64,000 nucleotides of DNA, from assembly GCF_001613425.1 (NCBI RefSeq), contig NZ_BDCI01000022.1:1-64000 (forward strand), in the 5' to 3' direction. The position numbers and the translations under genes were made by a program. The notes beneath the pieces are model-generated. The model did no database searches, had not been told where the DNA came from, and worked only from the letters and a program-made list of their open reading frames with translations. Below are positions 16,816 to 24,885 of this stretch, piece after piece. Source of the DNA: Nocardia vulneris. GTDB lineage: Bacteria; Actinomycetota; Actinomycetes; Mycobacteriales; Mycobacteriaceae. The first letter of the stretch is position 1, and each line of letters starts with the position of its first letter.

Positions 16816-18150
16816 CTAGCGGATGCCGGGCGTAGCCGGGTGCGGCCCGACGCAGCCGAGGACGAAACAGCCGGGCGGCCAGTCCCCGAAGGGCGGCGCG
16901 AGCGGTGCGCCGAGACATTCGAGCGGGCCACAGCCCGGATACGCGTACGGCCCGATACCGAGCGCGCCGAGAGTCGCGTCCGGATTCGAGATCATCGGAT
17001 CGGCGAGGCTGATATCCGGTTGCGGCACATAGGGTCCCGGATCGGGCAGCGCCGGCGCCCGAAAGGCCGCGATGATGCCGCGAAGCACGTCGTGCGGAAA
17101 GCTCACCGCACTACCGGGGACGGTCACCCCGGTCCAGGTGACCAGCAACCCGAGACTCGGGACGATGAAGTTGTCCTGGCGCATCATCCCCGACATCTTC
17201 ACCGCGTCCGGCGGCAAGCCGGGCAGTTCCGCGGTACAGCCGGGCCCGTTGACGACGAAGAGAAATCCATAGCACGGATTGGCCGGCGTCGGCCGCGACG
17301 CCTGCTCGAGATAGTCGGCGGAGATCACCTGATCGCCTTGCCAGGCACCGTGATTCACCACCAGCAGGCCGAGCTTGACGAAATCGTCCGGCGGCATGAT
17401 CAGATGCGCGTAACCATAGGTGTTTCCGCTGCGGTCGCGGCCCCAGTGATAGTCGGTGCGCCGAATGCCCAAGGGATCGAATAGGTTTCGCTGCGCGTAG
17501 TCCTGGAAGTCGAGGCCGACCGCCCGCTGCACCACATGGACGAGCAGATCGACGGCGCGCTGACTGTAGCGCCACACCGTGCCCTGCGGACTCTCGATCG
17601 GCATCGCCATGGCCTGCGCCACCGTGTTCGGATCGAGTTGTGCCAGGCCGGTGATGCCCTCGGAGGCCACCGCGACCTGCAAGCCCGAGGTTTCGGTGAG
17701 CAGGCTCCGGACGGTGATCGCCCGGTGCGCGTCGTCACCGAGCCCGGGCGGCAGATAGCGGCCGATCGGATCGTCGAGCCGCAGGCGCCCCTGGTCCACG
17801 GCGACGCCCGCGACCAGCGACACCACGCTCTTCGTACTGCTCCACAGGTTCCACGCCACACCACCGGTCTGCTCGTTGTTCGGCCCCGCGGCGATCAGGC
17901 AGTTGTTGCGGAATACCTGAACATTGCGTCGCGTCGGGTCCGCGGCGAAAGCGACCGCCCGGTGCAGCGCGGCCGCGTCGAGCCCGACCTCCTCCGGTGT
18001 CGCGGTCGCCGGCTTCCTACCGCCGGCCACCGCGCAGTGCTTCAGCGCATCAGGCGCGGCAGATGCTGCGCCGCAACCGATTTCGATGCCGGTGAGCACG
18101 GTGACGACGACACTCACCACCAGCAGCGCACTCCGCAGTGACTTGGACAT
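16816..18150 (-). CDS. Exported serine hydrolase, beta-lactamase/esterase fold
   Basis: A 444-residue exported protein of the class C beta-lactamase superfamily (pfam beta-lactamase; penicillin-binding or EstB-like). The signal peptide is MSKSLRSALLVVSVVVTVL to ASAA. The SxxK nucleophile motif is SSTK, with Ser104 and Lys107, and the second motif region is WRYSQRAV (Tyr-Ser). The C-terminus is a Pro/Gly/Cys-rich tail (YPGCGPLECLG... CFVLGC) not typical of the enzyme core. It is more likely an esterase or D-Ala peptidase than a true lactamase. GGGAG precedes the ATG at 18150; a frame extending upstream was rejected. It transcribes toward the TetR/exporter operon. Confidence 0.85.
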   Translation of the reverse strand: MSKSLRSALLVVSVVVTVLTGIEIGCGAASAAPDALKHCAVAGGRKPATATPEEVGLDAAALHRAVAFAADPTRRNVQVFRNNCLIAAGPNNEQTGGVAWNLWSSTKSVVSLVAGVAVDQGRLRLDDPIGRYLPPGLGDDAHRAITVRSLLTETSGLQVAVASEGITGLAQLDPNTVAQAMAMPIESPQGTVWRYSQRAVDLLVHVVQRAVGLDFQDYAQRNLFDPLGIRRTDYHWGRDRSGNTYGYAHLIMPPDDFVKLGLLVVNHGAWQGDQVISADYLEQASRPTPANPCYGFLFVVNGPGCTAELPGLPPDAVKMSGMMRQDNFIVPSLGLLVTWTGVTVPGSAVSFPHDVLRGIIAAFRAPALPDPGPYVPQPDISLADPMISNPDATLGALGIGPYAYPGCGPLECLGAPLAPPFGDWPPGCFVLGCVGPHPATPGIR

Positions 18151-18391
18151 CGCACTCCCCACCCTCCGACAGGTTCTGGTGGGCACATCGGGCAGGCTCC
18201 GGGCGGCGTTTCCGTTCGGGCTGCCCCGACTTGTCGGGGCGAGCACGGCCGAGTCCACCCAATCTACTGCTGAATTGCGTATCTGATCATGGCGTTTCTC
18301 CCCACAGGGACAATCATGCTGGCCATAAGCTTGTTCTCAGCTTCTTTACCTACTGTTTAACTTAGTAGATGAGCAGAGAGGCAACGACGCC

Positions 18392-18766
18392 ATGCAGCGA
18401 CTCCCCCAGCGGTCGACCGGTAACCGGCAGTCCTTCCGACGTGCCACCGCGCTCGCCCTGATCGTCGGATTCTTCGGTACCGCAACGGTGCTCACGTCCG
18501 GTATCGCCACCGCGGCCGTCGACGACGCGCCGGGCCGCGACACCTCCGGTGCGCACCACACCGACCCCCAGGGCTTCCACCACACCGACACCAACCCGTT
18601 GCGCCAGAACGAACACCAGCGGGCGCAGCGTGAGTACTGGGACAGGCAGCGACCCGAGACCGCACCCGGTAGCGGCGGGGGCGGCGGCACCACGACCTGG
18701 TCCTCCGTGCCGCGACCGGACGGCGAGGGCTGGGTGGTGTGCAAACCCACGGCCAGCTGGTGCTGA
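18392..18766 (+). CDS. Small exported His-rich protein
   Basis: A 124-residue secreted protein with an N-terminal basic region and hydrophobic core (TALALIVGFFGTATVLTS) ending at a probable cleavage site ATAAVDD. The mature ~80 residues are hydrophilic, with a His-rich segment (GAHHTDPQGFHHTDTNPL), then QNEHQRAQREYWD, a poly-Gly linker and a conserved-looking tail WVVCKPTASWC with two cysteines. No family recognised. The His cluster could bind metal, and the C-terminal CxxxxxxC could be a disulfide loop. A GAGAGG ribosome-binding site precedes the ATG. An AT-rich promoter region lies upstream, and a second small exported protein follows 83 nt later. Confidence 0.75.
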   Translation: MQRLPQRSTGNRQSFRRATALALIVGFFGTATVLTSGIATAAVDDAPGRDTSGAHHTDPQGFHHTDTNPLRQNEHQRAQREYWDRQRPETAPGSGGGGGTTTWSSVPRPDGEGWVVCKPTASWC

Positions 18767-18849
18767 GTAACCGAAAAGCGCTGTTGCACTTGCTTTATCG
18801 ACCGCGATCCAGCGACCTCGGGACCGGTCGAAGACAGAGGGAGACATCG

Positions 18850-19383
18850 ATGAACACCACGACGACAACGAGAGCCGCCGCCCTCGGACGCACCTCGATC
18901 GCACTGCTCGCGGCGGCCGCCGTCGCGGGCGGGCTGGTCGTCGGCGCGGGCAACGCTGCGGCAAGCACCGCGGGCTCCGGGGTGCACTGCCTGTGGGCGG
19001 GCACCAGCCATCCGCAGGGCGCGACCGTGGTGGCCGGAGGCCAGAGCTTCCGCTGCGAGACCGACCGCGGCGCGGCGTCCTGGTCCCGCGGCCCCGCCGA
19101 CAACCGGCCGAGCACGGTCCCCAACCCGGGCGCGTACACCAGGCCCGCGGGCCTGTTCAGCCCGGGCGCGCGGCAGCCGGGCACCGAGTACAACGACTAC
19201 TGCGTCGGCAGCCAGCTCATCGAAGGCAACGAGGACATCTACCAGGTCGTCGCCGCCCGCGACGGATCGCTGCAATGGAAGGCGGCCGGCCCGATCTCGC
19301 AGTGGAAATTCGACCCGGACTCCCCGCGTCCCGGCCCGTCCTCGCGGTCGGTGAGCCTCTGCATCGACGGCAACCTGACCTGA
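18850..19383 (+). CDS. Small exported protein of unknown function
   Basis: A 177-residue secreted protein. The signal peptide carries MNTTTTTRAAA, then a long Ala/Val/Gly hydrophobic stretch ending at NAAAS. The mature part contains four cysteines (VHCLWAG, FRCETDRG, DYCVGSQ, LCIDGNL), spaced as for two disulfides, and several Trp residues. No known family. AGGGAG precedes the ATG at 18850. It follows the His-rich exported protein in the same direction and could share its transcript. The gene converges on the PLP-enzyme gene with 10 nt between stops. Confidence 0.75.
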   Translation: MNTTTTTRAAALGRTSIALLAAAAVAGGLVVGAGNAAASTAGSGVHCLWAGTSHPQGATVVAGGQSFRCETDRGAASWSRGPADNRPSTVPNPGAYTRPAGLFSPGARQPGTEYNDYCVGSQLIEGNEDIYQVVAARDGSLQWKAAGPISQWKFDPDSPRPGPSSRSVSLCIDGNLT

Positions 19384-19393
19384 GGCGCCGCCG

Positions 19394-20728
19394 CTAGAGC
19401 CGGGCGGCCGCGTCGCCGATCGCCTCGTCGAGGATGGACAGACCGAGGGTCAGCTCCTCCTCCGTGGCGGTCAGCGGCGGGGCGATCCGGAAAACGCCGC
19501 CCATGCCGGGCAACTGCACGATGTTCATGTGCAGGCCGAGTTCCAGGCAGCGGCGCGTGACGAGCGCACCGAGTTCGTCCGAGCCCCTTTTGGTTTCGCG
19601 ATCGACGACGAGTTCGAGCCCGGCGAGCAGCCCGCGCCCGCGGATATCCCCGACGACGCTGTGCCGCTCGGCGATTTGCTCCAGGCCGCGGCGCAGGAAC
19701 CCGCCGAGTTCGGCGGCGCGCTCGTCGAGCCGATCCCGGATGAGCACGTCGAGCACGGTGTTGCCGACCGCGGCCACCAACGGATCGGAGACGTGCGTGG
19801 TGAAGAACAGGAACCCGCGCTCGTGCGCGGCCTGCTCGATATCGGCGCTGGTGAGCACCGCGGCCAGCGGCAGCCCCGCGCCGAGCGTCTTGGACAGGGT
19901 GATGATGTCGGGCACCACGCCGTCGCGTTCGAACGCGTACCAGTTGCCGGTGCGGCACAACCCGGTCTGCGCTTCGTCCAGGATCAGCAACATGCCCCGT
20001 TCCCGGCACAGGTCACGCAGCCGGGCGAAGTAACCGAGCGGCGGTTCGATCACGCCGCCGGAACTGAGAATCGGCTCGACCAGGCAGGCGGCCAGGCTGC
20101 CCACCGACTGCGCGTCGATCAGGTCGAAGGCGAAGTCGAGTTGTCTGCGCCAGTCGAGTTCGCCCTCGGCCGTGGTGAAGTCGGGCCGGTAGGCGTGCGG
20201 GGCGGGGATGGCGAAATTGCCCGGTGCGGCCGGACCGTAGCCTTTGCGTCCCGCGCTGTAGGTCGCGCCCGCCGCGGCCTGGGTCATGCCGTGCCACGAG
20301 CGGGCGAACGAGACGATCTCGTGTTTCCCGGTGACCAGCTTGGCCATCCGGATCGCGGCCTCGTTCGATTCGGCGCCCGTGGTCAGCAGCAGCGCTTTGG
20401 TCAGCGGCTCGGGCAGCGTGCCCGCCAGCCTGCGCGCCAGGTCGACGACCGGGCGGCTCAGCATGCCGCTGAACAGATGGTCCAGCTCGCCCACCTGCCG
20501 CCGGACCGTCGCGACGATCTCCGGATGCGCGTGGCCGAGAATCGCGCTCATCTGACCGGACGTGAAATCCAGTATCTCCCTGCCGCTTTCGGTGTACAGG
20601 AAGCTGCCGGCGGCCCTGGTGATGATCTCCGGACTGAAGGCGCTCGCACCCGCGTAGCGCACGAGATGACGGTCGGCATCGCGCCAGAATTCGGTCGCGG
20701 ACAGTGGCGCGGCGGTGGAGGAAGCCAT
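19394..20728 (-). CDS. 2,2-dialkylglycine decarboxylase-like class III aminotransferase
   Basis: A 444-residue PLP enzyme of the class III aminotransferase fold. It closely follows the pattern of 2,2-dialkylglycine decarboxylase (DGD): FWRDADRHLVRYAG at the N-terminus and ILDFTSGQMSAILGHAHPEI, where DGD has nearly the same text. DEAQTGLCRTG positions the PLP-ring Asp, and LSKTLGAGLP gives the Schiff-base Lys280. DGD decarboxylates alpha,alpha-dialkyl amino acids such as 2-aminoisobutyrate and then transaminates pyruvate. The adjacent divergent LysR gene reproduces the dgdA/dgdR arrangement known from Burkholderia, supporting the call. The ATG at 20728 follows CGGAGG. Related omega-aminotransferases cannot be fully excluded. 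Confidence 0.82.
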   Translation of the reverse strand: MASSTAAPLSATEFWRDADRHLVRYAGASAFSPEIITRAAGSFLYTESGREILDFTSGQMSAILGHAHPEIVATVRRQVGELDHLFSGMLSRPVVDLARRLAGTLPEPLTKALLLTTGAESNEAAIRMAKLVTGKHEIVSFARSWHGMTQAAAGATYSAGRKGYGPAAPGNFAIPAPHAYRPDFTTAEGELDWRRQLDFAFDLIDAQSVGSLAACLVEPILSSGGVIEPPLGYFARLRDLCRERGMLLILDEAQTGLCRTGNWYAFERDGVVPDIITLSKTLGAGLPLAAVLTSADIEQAAHERGFLFFTTHVSDPLVAAVGNTVLDVLIRDRLDERAAELGGFLRRGLEQIAERHSVVGDIRGRGLLAGLELVVDRETKRGSDELGALVTRRCLELGLHMNIVQLPGMGGVFRIAPPLTATEEELTLGLSILDEAIGDAAARL

Positions 20729-20767
20729 GCCTCCGACGGTAAAACCGCGCGAGCGACACGTCCATCT

Positions 20768-20783
20768 CACAATTCCGGCTGTG
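20768..20783. promoter_or_regulatory. Candidate LysR site between dgdA-like and dgdR-like genes
   Basis: CACA and TGTG separated by 8 bp lie in the centre of the 86-nt divergent gap, inside an imperfect dyad. The spacing fits a LysR dimer site. Short arms make this a modest candidate. Confidence 0.35.
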
Positions 20784-20814
20784 CTGTACGGCAGCGCCGA
20801 ACAACAATGGACCC

Positions 20815-21747
20815 ATGCTCAACCCCTGGCGACTGCGCCTGCTCAGCCAACTGGACACCCTCGGCACCGTGCGCGCGGTGGCGCAGGCGGCGAACCTGAG
20901 CCCGTCCAGCGTCTCCCAGCAGCTCGCGGTGCTCGAGGCCGAGACGCGGACCCGGCTACTGGAACGCACCGGCCGCCGGGTCCGGCTCACCCCCGCCGGA
21001 CTACTGCTCGCGCGCCGCGCCCGCGCGCTGCTCGACCACATGGGCACCGTCGAAGCCGAACTGCGCGGCCTCGGCGACGAGCCGGTCGGCCTGATCCGGC
21101 TCGGCGCCTTCCAAAGCGCCATCCATTCCCGCTGTGTGCCCGCGGTACGGCGGCTCGCGGTCTCCCACCCGCACCTCGAGGTGGAACTGCACGAGTTGGA
21201 ACCGCACGAGAGCATGCGCGCGCTGCGCGTCGGCGACGCCGATATCGTCATCACCACAACGGATTTCGTCGATCAGCCGCTCGGCCCGGACATCGACATC
21301 GTGCCCCTGGCGACCGATCCGATCGTGCTCGTGCTGCCGCCGGGCCGGTCGGCGCGCGGGCCCGCCGATCTCGCGGCCTACGCCGACGAGCCGTGGGCCT
21401 TCGATATGCCGAAGTCGTATATGGCGAACCTGGCGACTCGGCTCTGCCGCGAATCCGGCTTCGAACCCCGCGTCGTATGCCGCTTCAGCAACTATCTGAT
21501 GACGCTGCAACATGTCGAAGCCGGACTGTCGATCACCCTGCTGCCCGGCCTCGCCGTCGATCCGCGCTACCGGGTCACCACCCGGGAGTTGAGCAGCCCG
21601 GTGACGCGGACGATCACGGCCGTCATCCGGCGCGGCGCGCCACCCCGATCCGCGGTGCACACCGTGCTCGCGGCCCTGCGCAGCACCGGAGAACTGCCGG
21701 TCAGCGCCGCATCCGCCCAGCAAGAAAACACCACGCAAAATAGCTGA
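20815..21747 (+). CDS. LysR-family regulator (DgdR-like by context)
   Basis: A 310-residue LysR-type regulator. The winged HTH occupies residues ~4-62 (LLSQLDTLGTVRAVAQAANLSPSSVSQQL), followed by the linker helix and effector domain. It is divergent from the dialkylglycine-decarboxylase-like gene and so is likely its activator or repressor, as DgdR is for dgdA in Burkholderia, where the effectors are the branched amino-acid substrates. The start at 20815 gives a family-standard N-terminus (MLNPWRLRLLSQLD), although no strong ribosome-binding site precedes it. An AT-rich non-coding stretch follows. Confidence 0.88.
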   Translation: MLNPWRLRLLSQLDTLGTVRAVAQAANLSPSSVSQQLAVLEAETRTRLLERTGRRVRLTPAGLLLARRARALLDHMGTVEAELRGLGDEPVGLIRLGAFQSAIHSRCVPAVRRLAVSHPHLEVELHELEPHESMRALRVGDADIVITTTDFVDQPLGPDIDIVPLATDPIVLVLPPGRSARGPADLAAYADEPWAFDMPKSYMANLATRLCRESGFEPRVVCRFSNYLMTLQHVEAGLSITLLPGLAVDPRYRVTTRELSSPVTRTITAVIRRGAPPRSAVHTVLAALRSTGELPVSAASAQQENTTQNS

Positions 21748-21975
21748 TTTTCAACTCTCGAATATTTAGTTATCGTTTCGTTATTATTTTAATGTGTGTC
21801 CTGATGTGCATTCGTCGATTTATGTCGAATGATGGTAAATCGGATCCGCTTGGACACAGATCACCGTGATGTTCTCGAATGTATTCGAAGACTTTGGTGC
21901 CGTCCGGTTTCGCCCTCAGCTGCGGCGTCGCGCGACCCGCCAGAGCCTTCGAGACGACCATCGGAGGACTTGATC
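21748..21975. other. AT-rich leader region before the NlpC/P60 gene
   Basis: 228 nt without a gene. The first 100 nt are markedly AT-rich for this genome (TTATTATTTTAATG and similar), then GC rises to the ribosome-binding site CGGAGGA. This likely holds the promoter and a long leader of the NlpC/P60 gene. Actinobacterial NlpC/P60 and Rpf genes often carry a c-di-AMP (ydaO) riboswitch, but I could not match its conserved segments here. Confidence 0.4.
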
Positions 21976-22704
21976 ATGGCATCGCAGACCGACGACGTCC
22001 GAACTACCCGCTTCCTGCGCCGAGTGCTCTGGTGGGCACTCGCCGCAGGCGTGACCCTCGCAGGCGCACTCGCCGCACTGCTGGTCACCTCCGGAACGGC
22101 AACGGCACAACCGATTACCGTGCCGGGCATCGGCACCGTGCAGGTACCAGACGAATTGCCCCTTCCCGCAGGACTTCCCGGAAACCCGGCACCGCAGCCG
22201 GAGAGCGCGCCGATCGCAGCTCCCGCACCGACCGAGTTCTCCGCCTTCGGCATCGAATTCACACTGCCGGAGATCCCCGGATTCGAATACCCCAGCCTGG
22301 CAGGCATTCCCGGCGTCAGCACGCCGAATCAGTCACTGCTGCACGAGACTCCGCTGAAGTCGCCCGGCGAGGTCGCGGTCGAGGCCGCCCGCACCAAGCT
22401 CGGCGCAGACTACGGCGCGTCCGCGGGGCCCGACTCGTTCGACTGCTCGGGCCTGGTCCAATGGTCCTACGAGCAGGCCGGTGTCGACGTGCCACGCACC
22501 AGCTACGACCAGCTCGCCGCCGGAACCCCCGTCGCGCGGGACGAATTGCAGCCCGGCGATCTGGTGTCGTTCTACGGCGGCGGCCACTCCGCGCTGTACG
22601 CCGGTGACGGCAAGGTCATCCACGCCTCGACCTACGGCACCGGTGTCACCGAATCCTCGATGGACACCATGCCGTTCGCCGGTGCTTGCCGCTTCCGCGA
22701 CTAG
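21976..22704 (+). CDS. Exported NlpC/P60 peptidoglycan hydrolase
   Basis: A 242-residue exported cell-wall endopeptidase. The N-terminus has one hydrophobic signal segment (VLWWALAAGVTLAGALAALLV) ending at ATAQP. A ~85-residue Pro-rich low-complexity linker follows, then an NlpC/P60 domain from about residue 135. The catalytic dyad is visible as DCSGLV (Cys157) and GGHSALY (His204). These enzymes cut D-Glu-meso-DAP bonds in peptidoglycan stem peptides and act in septal splitting; RipA/RipB of mycobacteria are relatives. CGGAGGA lies 8 nt before the ATG. The linker resembles wall-spanning regions of mycobacterial Rip proteins. Confidence 0.9.
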   Translation: MASQTDDVRTTRFLRRVLWWALAAGVTLAGALAALLVTSGTATAQPITVPGIGTVQVPDELPLPAGLPGNPAPQPESAPIAAPAPTEFSAFGIEFTLPEIPGFEYPSLAGIPGVSTPNQSLLHETPLKSPGEVAVEAARTKLGADYGASAGPDSFDCSGLVQWSYEQAGVDVPRTSYDQLAAGTPVARDELQPGDLVSFYGGGHSALYAGDGKVIHASTYGTGVTESSMDTMPFAGACRFRD

Positions 22705-22721
22705 CCCACCCGGGTAACCGT

Positions 22722-23588
22722 TCAGCGGTTGCGCTGGACACGGGCGATGCGGCGGTCCATCACCCAGGCCAACAGGCCGGGGACCGCACCCGCGAGCCAG
22801 CGCGTCAGCCGGGCGGCCGACGAGGGCACGACTGTGGCCCGACCGCGCGCCGCGCCGATCAACAGGGCGTGCGCGACTTCGCCTGCGCTGATGGGCGTTC
22901 CGGCGCTCAGCGCCCGCAGCTCCGGCGGTTTGGTCGCCGCCTCGGCGGCCAGCTGCGGGGTGTCGACATCGGGCGGCAGGACGACGGTGACGGTGATGCC
23001 GCGCGGCTTGAGTTCTTGACGCAATACCTCGCACAGCGCGCGCACGGCGAACTTGCTGGGACTGTATGCGCCGTAACCGAAGCAGGGCAGCACGCCCGCC
23101 AGCGACGAGATGACCGTGACGCTGCTCCCGGTGCCCGCGTCGAGATCGGGCAGCGCCGCGCGGATCGCATGCAGCGCACCGAAGTAATTGACTTCCATAT
23201 GTTTTGTGAAGTCGGCATCGTCGAGCCGGTCGAAATAGTCCGGCTTCGCGATACCGGCGCACACGATCACCGCGCCGATCGCGCCGTGCCGCGCGCGTGC
23301 CGCGTCGACGGCGGCGCCGACCTGCTCCTTGCGCGTGACATCGGCGGCGAACACCGCCAATGGCCGGTCCCCGTGGACCGCTTCCTCGGAAAGACGGTGC
23401 AGGGCATGGTCTTCGAGCGCGACGACGCTGACCCTGGCGCCCATGGCCAAGGCCAGTTCGGTCACCTCCAGTCCGATGCCGCTACTGCCGCCGGTCACCA
23501 CCACGTGGCGTCCGGCCCAGTAGTCCGTCACCTCGGCGGGCAGCGCGGGGCGTACGCGGGTCGATTCGGTCGATAGCGAGATGCTCAT
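22722..23588 (-). CDS. SDR-family oxidoreductase
   Basis: A 288-residue short-chain dehydrogenase resembling the 3-ketodihydrosphingosine-reductase-like subgroup. The cofactor motif TGGSSGIG lies near residue 33, CAG at the central strand, and the catalytic Ser plus YSPSK are in GYGAYSPSKFAVRAL. A C-terminal hydrophobic stretch (GAVPGLLAWVMDRRI) may associate with membrane, as in that subgroup, suggesting a lipid-like substrate. The ATG at 23588 is used because AAGGAAG is correctly spaced; a GTG nine nt upstream lies on that site. It converges with the NlpC/P60 gene. Confidence 0.85.
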   Translation of the reverse strand: MSISLSTESTRVRPALPAEVTDYWAGRHVVVTGGSSGIGLEVTELALAMGARVSVVALEDHALHRLSEEAVHGDRPLAVFAADVTRKEQVGAAVDAARARHGAIGAVIVCAGIAKPDYFDRLDDADFTKHMEVNYFGALHAIRAALPDLDAGTGSSVTVISSLAGVLPCFGYGAYSPSKFAVRALCEVLRQELKPRGITVTVVLPPDVDTPQLAAEAATKPPELRALSAGTPISAGEVAHALLIGAARGRATVVPSSAARLTRWLAGAVPGLLAWVMDRRIARVQRNR

Positions 23589-23681
23589 GGCGGGCACTTC
23601 CTTTCGTCACGACCCATGCTGCGGGGCGGACGTCAGAAGAATGCGAGGCGAGCGGCAAAGCCAGGTAAGAACTCGAGTGCT

Positions 23682-23843
23682 TCAGGCGTCTTCGACAGGT
23701 TCGTCCGCGGCACGCGGGGCCGTACCGGACAACCGGACCACACCGGCCTCCAAGTCTACGTCGACACGGGGGCGGTGCCCTTGCCCGGCACTGTCTTCGC
23801 TGCCCTCGTCGGCCAGCTTCTGGCCCGGAAACAGTTCTCCCAT
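23682..23843 (-). CDS. Small DUF6191-like protein
   Basis: A 53-residue open frame (MGELFPGQKLADE... VDVDLEAGVVRLSG) on the minus strand, too short for usual ORF lists. The layout fits my memory of the DUF6191 family: a GELF-PG-K start, a charged linker and a terminal V-D-x-(D/E)-x-G-V-V-x-(I/L) strand motif. An in-frame GTG three codons upstream (23852) is another possible start. Full-length DUF6191 proteins often have an N-terminal membrane helix, absent here, so this may be a short version or a remnant. It fills the 324-nt gap between an SDR and a LysR gene. Family assignment is from memory of the pattern only. Confidence 0.45.
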   Translation of the reverse strand: MGELFPGQKLADEGSEDSAGQGHRPRVDVDLEAGVVRLSGTAPRAADEPVEDA

Positions 23844-23912
23844 AACACCCACGAATCCACGATAGCGCGGTCCACCGCCCCGCGGCTGCGGGGCGCGACG
23901 CGAAGCCGACGG

Positions 23913-24803
23913 TCAGCGCTGTGCGTCGGAGGTGGTCAGGGCATCGATCACCGCTGACAGGGCCCGAGTGCGGGGTTTGTCCCGGCGCAGGACCACGGCG
24001 ATGGTCCGGTGCAGGGGCGGAGTCAGCGAACGGGCCGTCAAGCGCCCGTCGTCGCGAGCGGGCAATGCCATGCGCGGCAGAATCGCGTAGCCGAGGCCGG
24101 CAGCGACCAATTCCTTGATCGCGGCCACACTGCCCAATTCCATCACCGGCTTGACGGTGTGTCCCGCGGCGGCGAACCACCGATCGACGAGTCGACGTGT
24201 GTTACCGCCGGGATCGAACAGCACCAGCGGCCGAGACGCGAGCGCGGCGGCTGTGGTCCTGGCCGGCGGCGCGGCGGCGTCCGCGGCCGCGACCAGTACG
24301 AATTCGTCCTGCCGGACCGGGGCCACCTCGAAGGCCCGGCCGGGAATGGGCATGGTGAGCAAGCCCAGGTCGATGCGGTTCTCCGCGAGCAGGTGCAGCA
24401 GATTGTCGGTGTTACCGGTGTGCACGATGAGGTCGAGCGCCGGGAACCGGCGCCGCAACCCGCGCAGGACCGGCGGCAGCAGGTACACGCACGCGGTCTC
24501 GCCGGTACCGAGCCGAACTCGCCCGGCAGTGCCCGCCGTGTAGTGCGCGAGGCTGTCCACCGCGACCGACACCGCGTCTTCGATCCGGGCCGCGTGCGCC
24601 AGCAGTTCGGCCCCGGCCGCGGTCGGGCGCACCTGTCGACCCACCCGCTCCAGCAGAGTTACGCCCAAACGGTTTTCGAGGTGCCGCAGGCGCAGGCTGA
24701 CGGCCGGCTGGGTGATGCCCAACCGTTGCGCCGCACGCGAAAAGCTGCCGCACTCGACGACTTGCACGAACGTGCGCAGCTGATCGAGGTCCAGCGCGCC
24801 CAT
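23913..24803 (-). CDS. LysR-family regulator, divergent from an MFS transporter
   Basis: A 296-residue LysR-type regulator. The HTH at residues ~4-63 reads LDQLRTFVQVVECGSFSRAAQRLGITQPAVSLRLRHLE, a textbook LysR N-terminus, and the C-terminal two-lobe effector domain is complete. The ATG at 24803 follows AAGAAGGG; the longer frame upstream would cover the divergent promoter and was rejected. It is divergent from an MFS transporter (82-nt gap) and so probably controls uptake or efflux of the compound that the transporter carries; the compound is unknown. Confidence 0.9.
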   Translation of the reverse strand: MGALDLDQLRTFVQVVECGSFSRAAQRLGITQPAVSLRLRHLENRLGVTLLERVGRQVRPTAAGAELLAHAARIEDAVSVAVDSLAHYTAGTAGRVRLGTGETACVYLLPPVLRGLRRRFPALDLIVHTGNTDNLLHLLAENRIDLGLLTMPIPGRAFEVAPVRQDEFVLVAAADAAAPPARTTAAALASRPLVLFDPGGNTRRLVDRWFAAAGHTVKPVMELGSVAAIKELVAAGLGYAILPRMALPARDDGRLTARSLTPPLHRTIAVVLRRDKPRTRALSAVIDALTTSDAQR

Positions 24804-24885
24804 ACCCAAGCCCTTCTTATGTCCTGTATCAGCGTCATCAGCATTGCTTATCGTCGAACCGCAGGGTCGGCGAACCGGAGGGCCT

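Noticed and set aside
21820..21975. c-di-AMP (ydaO) riboswitch before the NlpC/P60 gene
   Set aside because: The context is right, but I could not find the conserved sequence blocks of that aptamer; a covariance-model search would decide.
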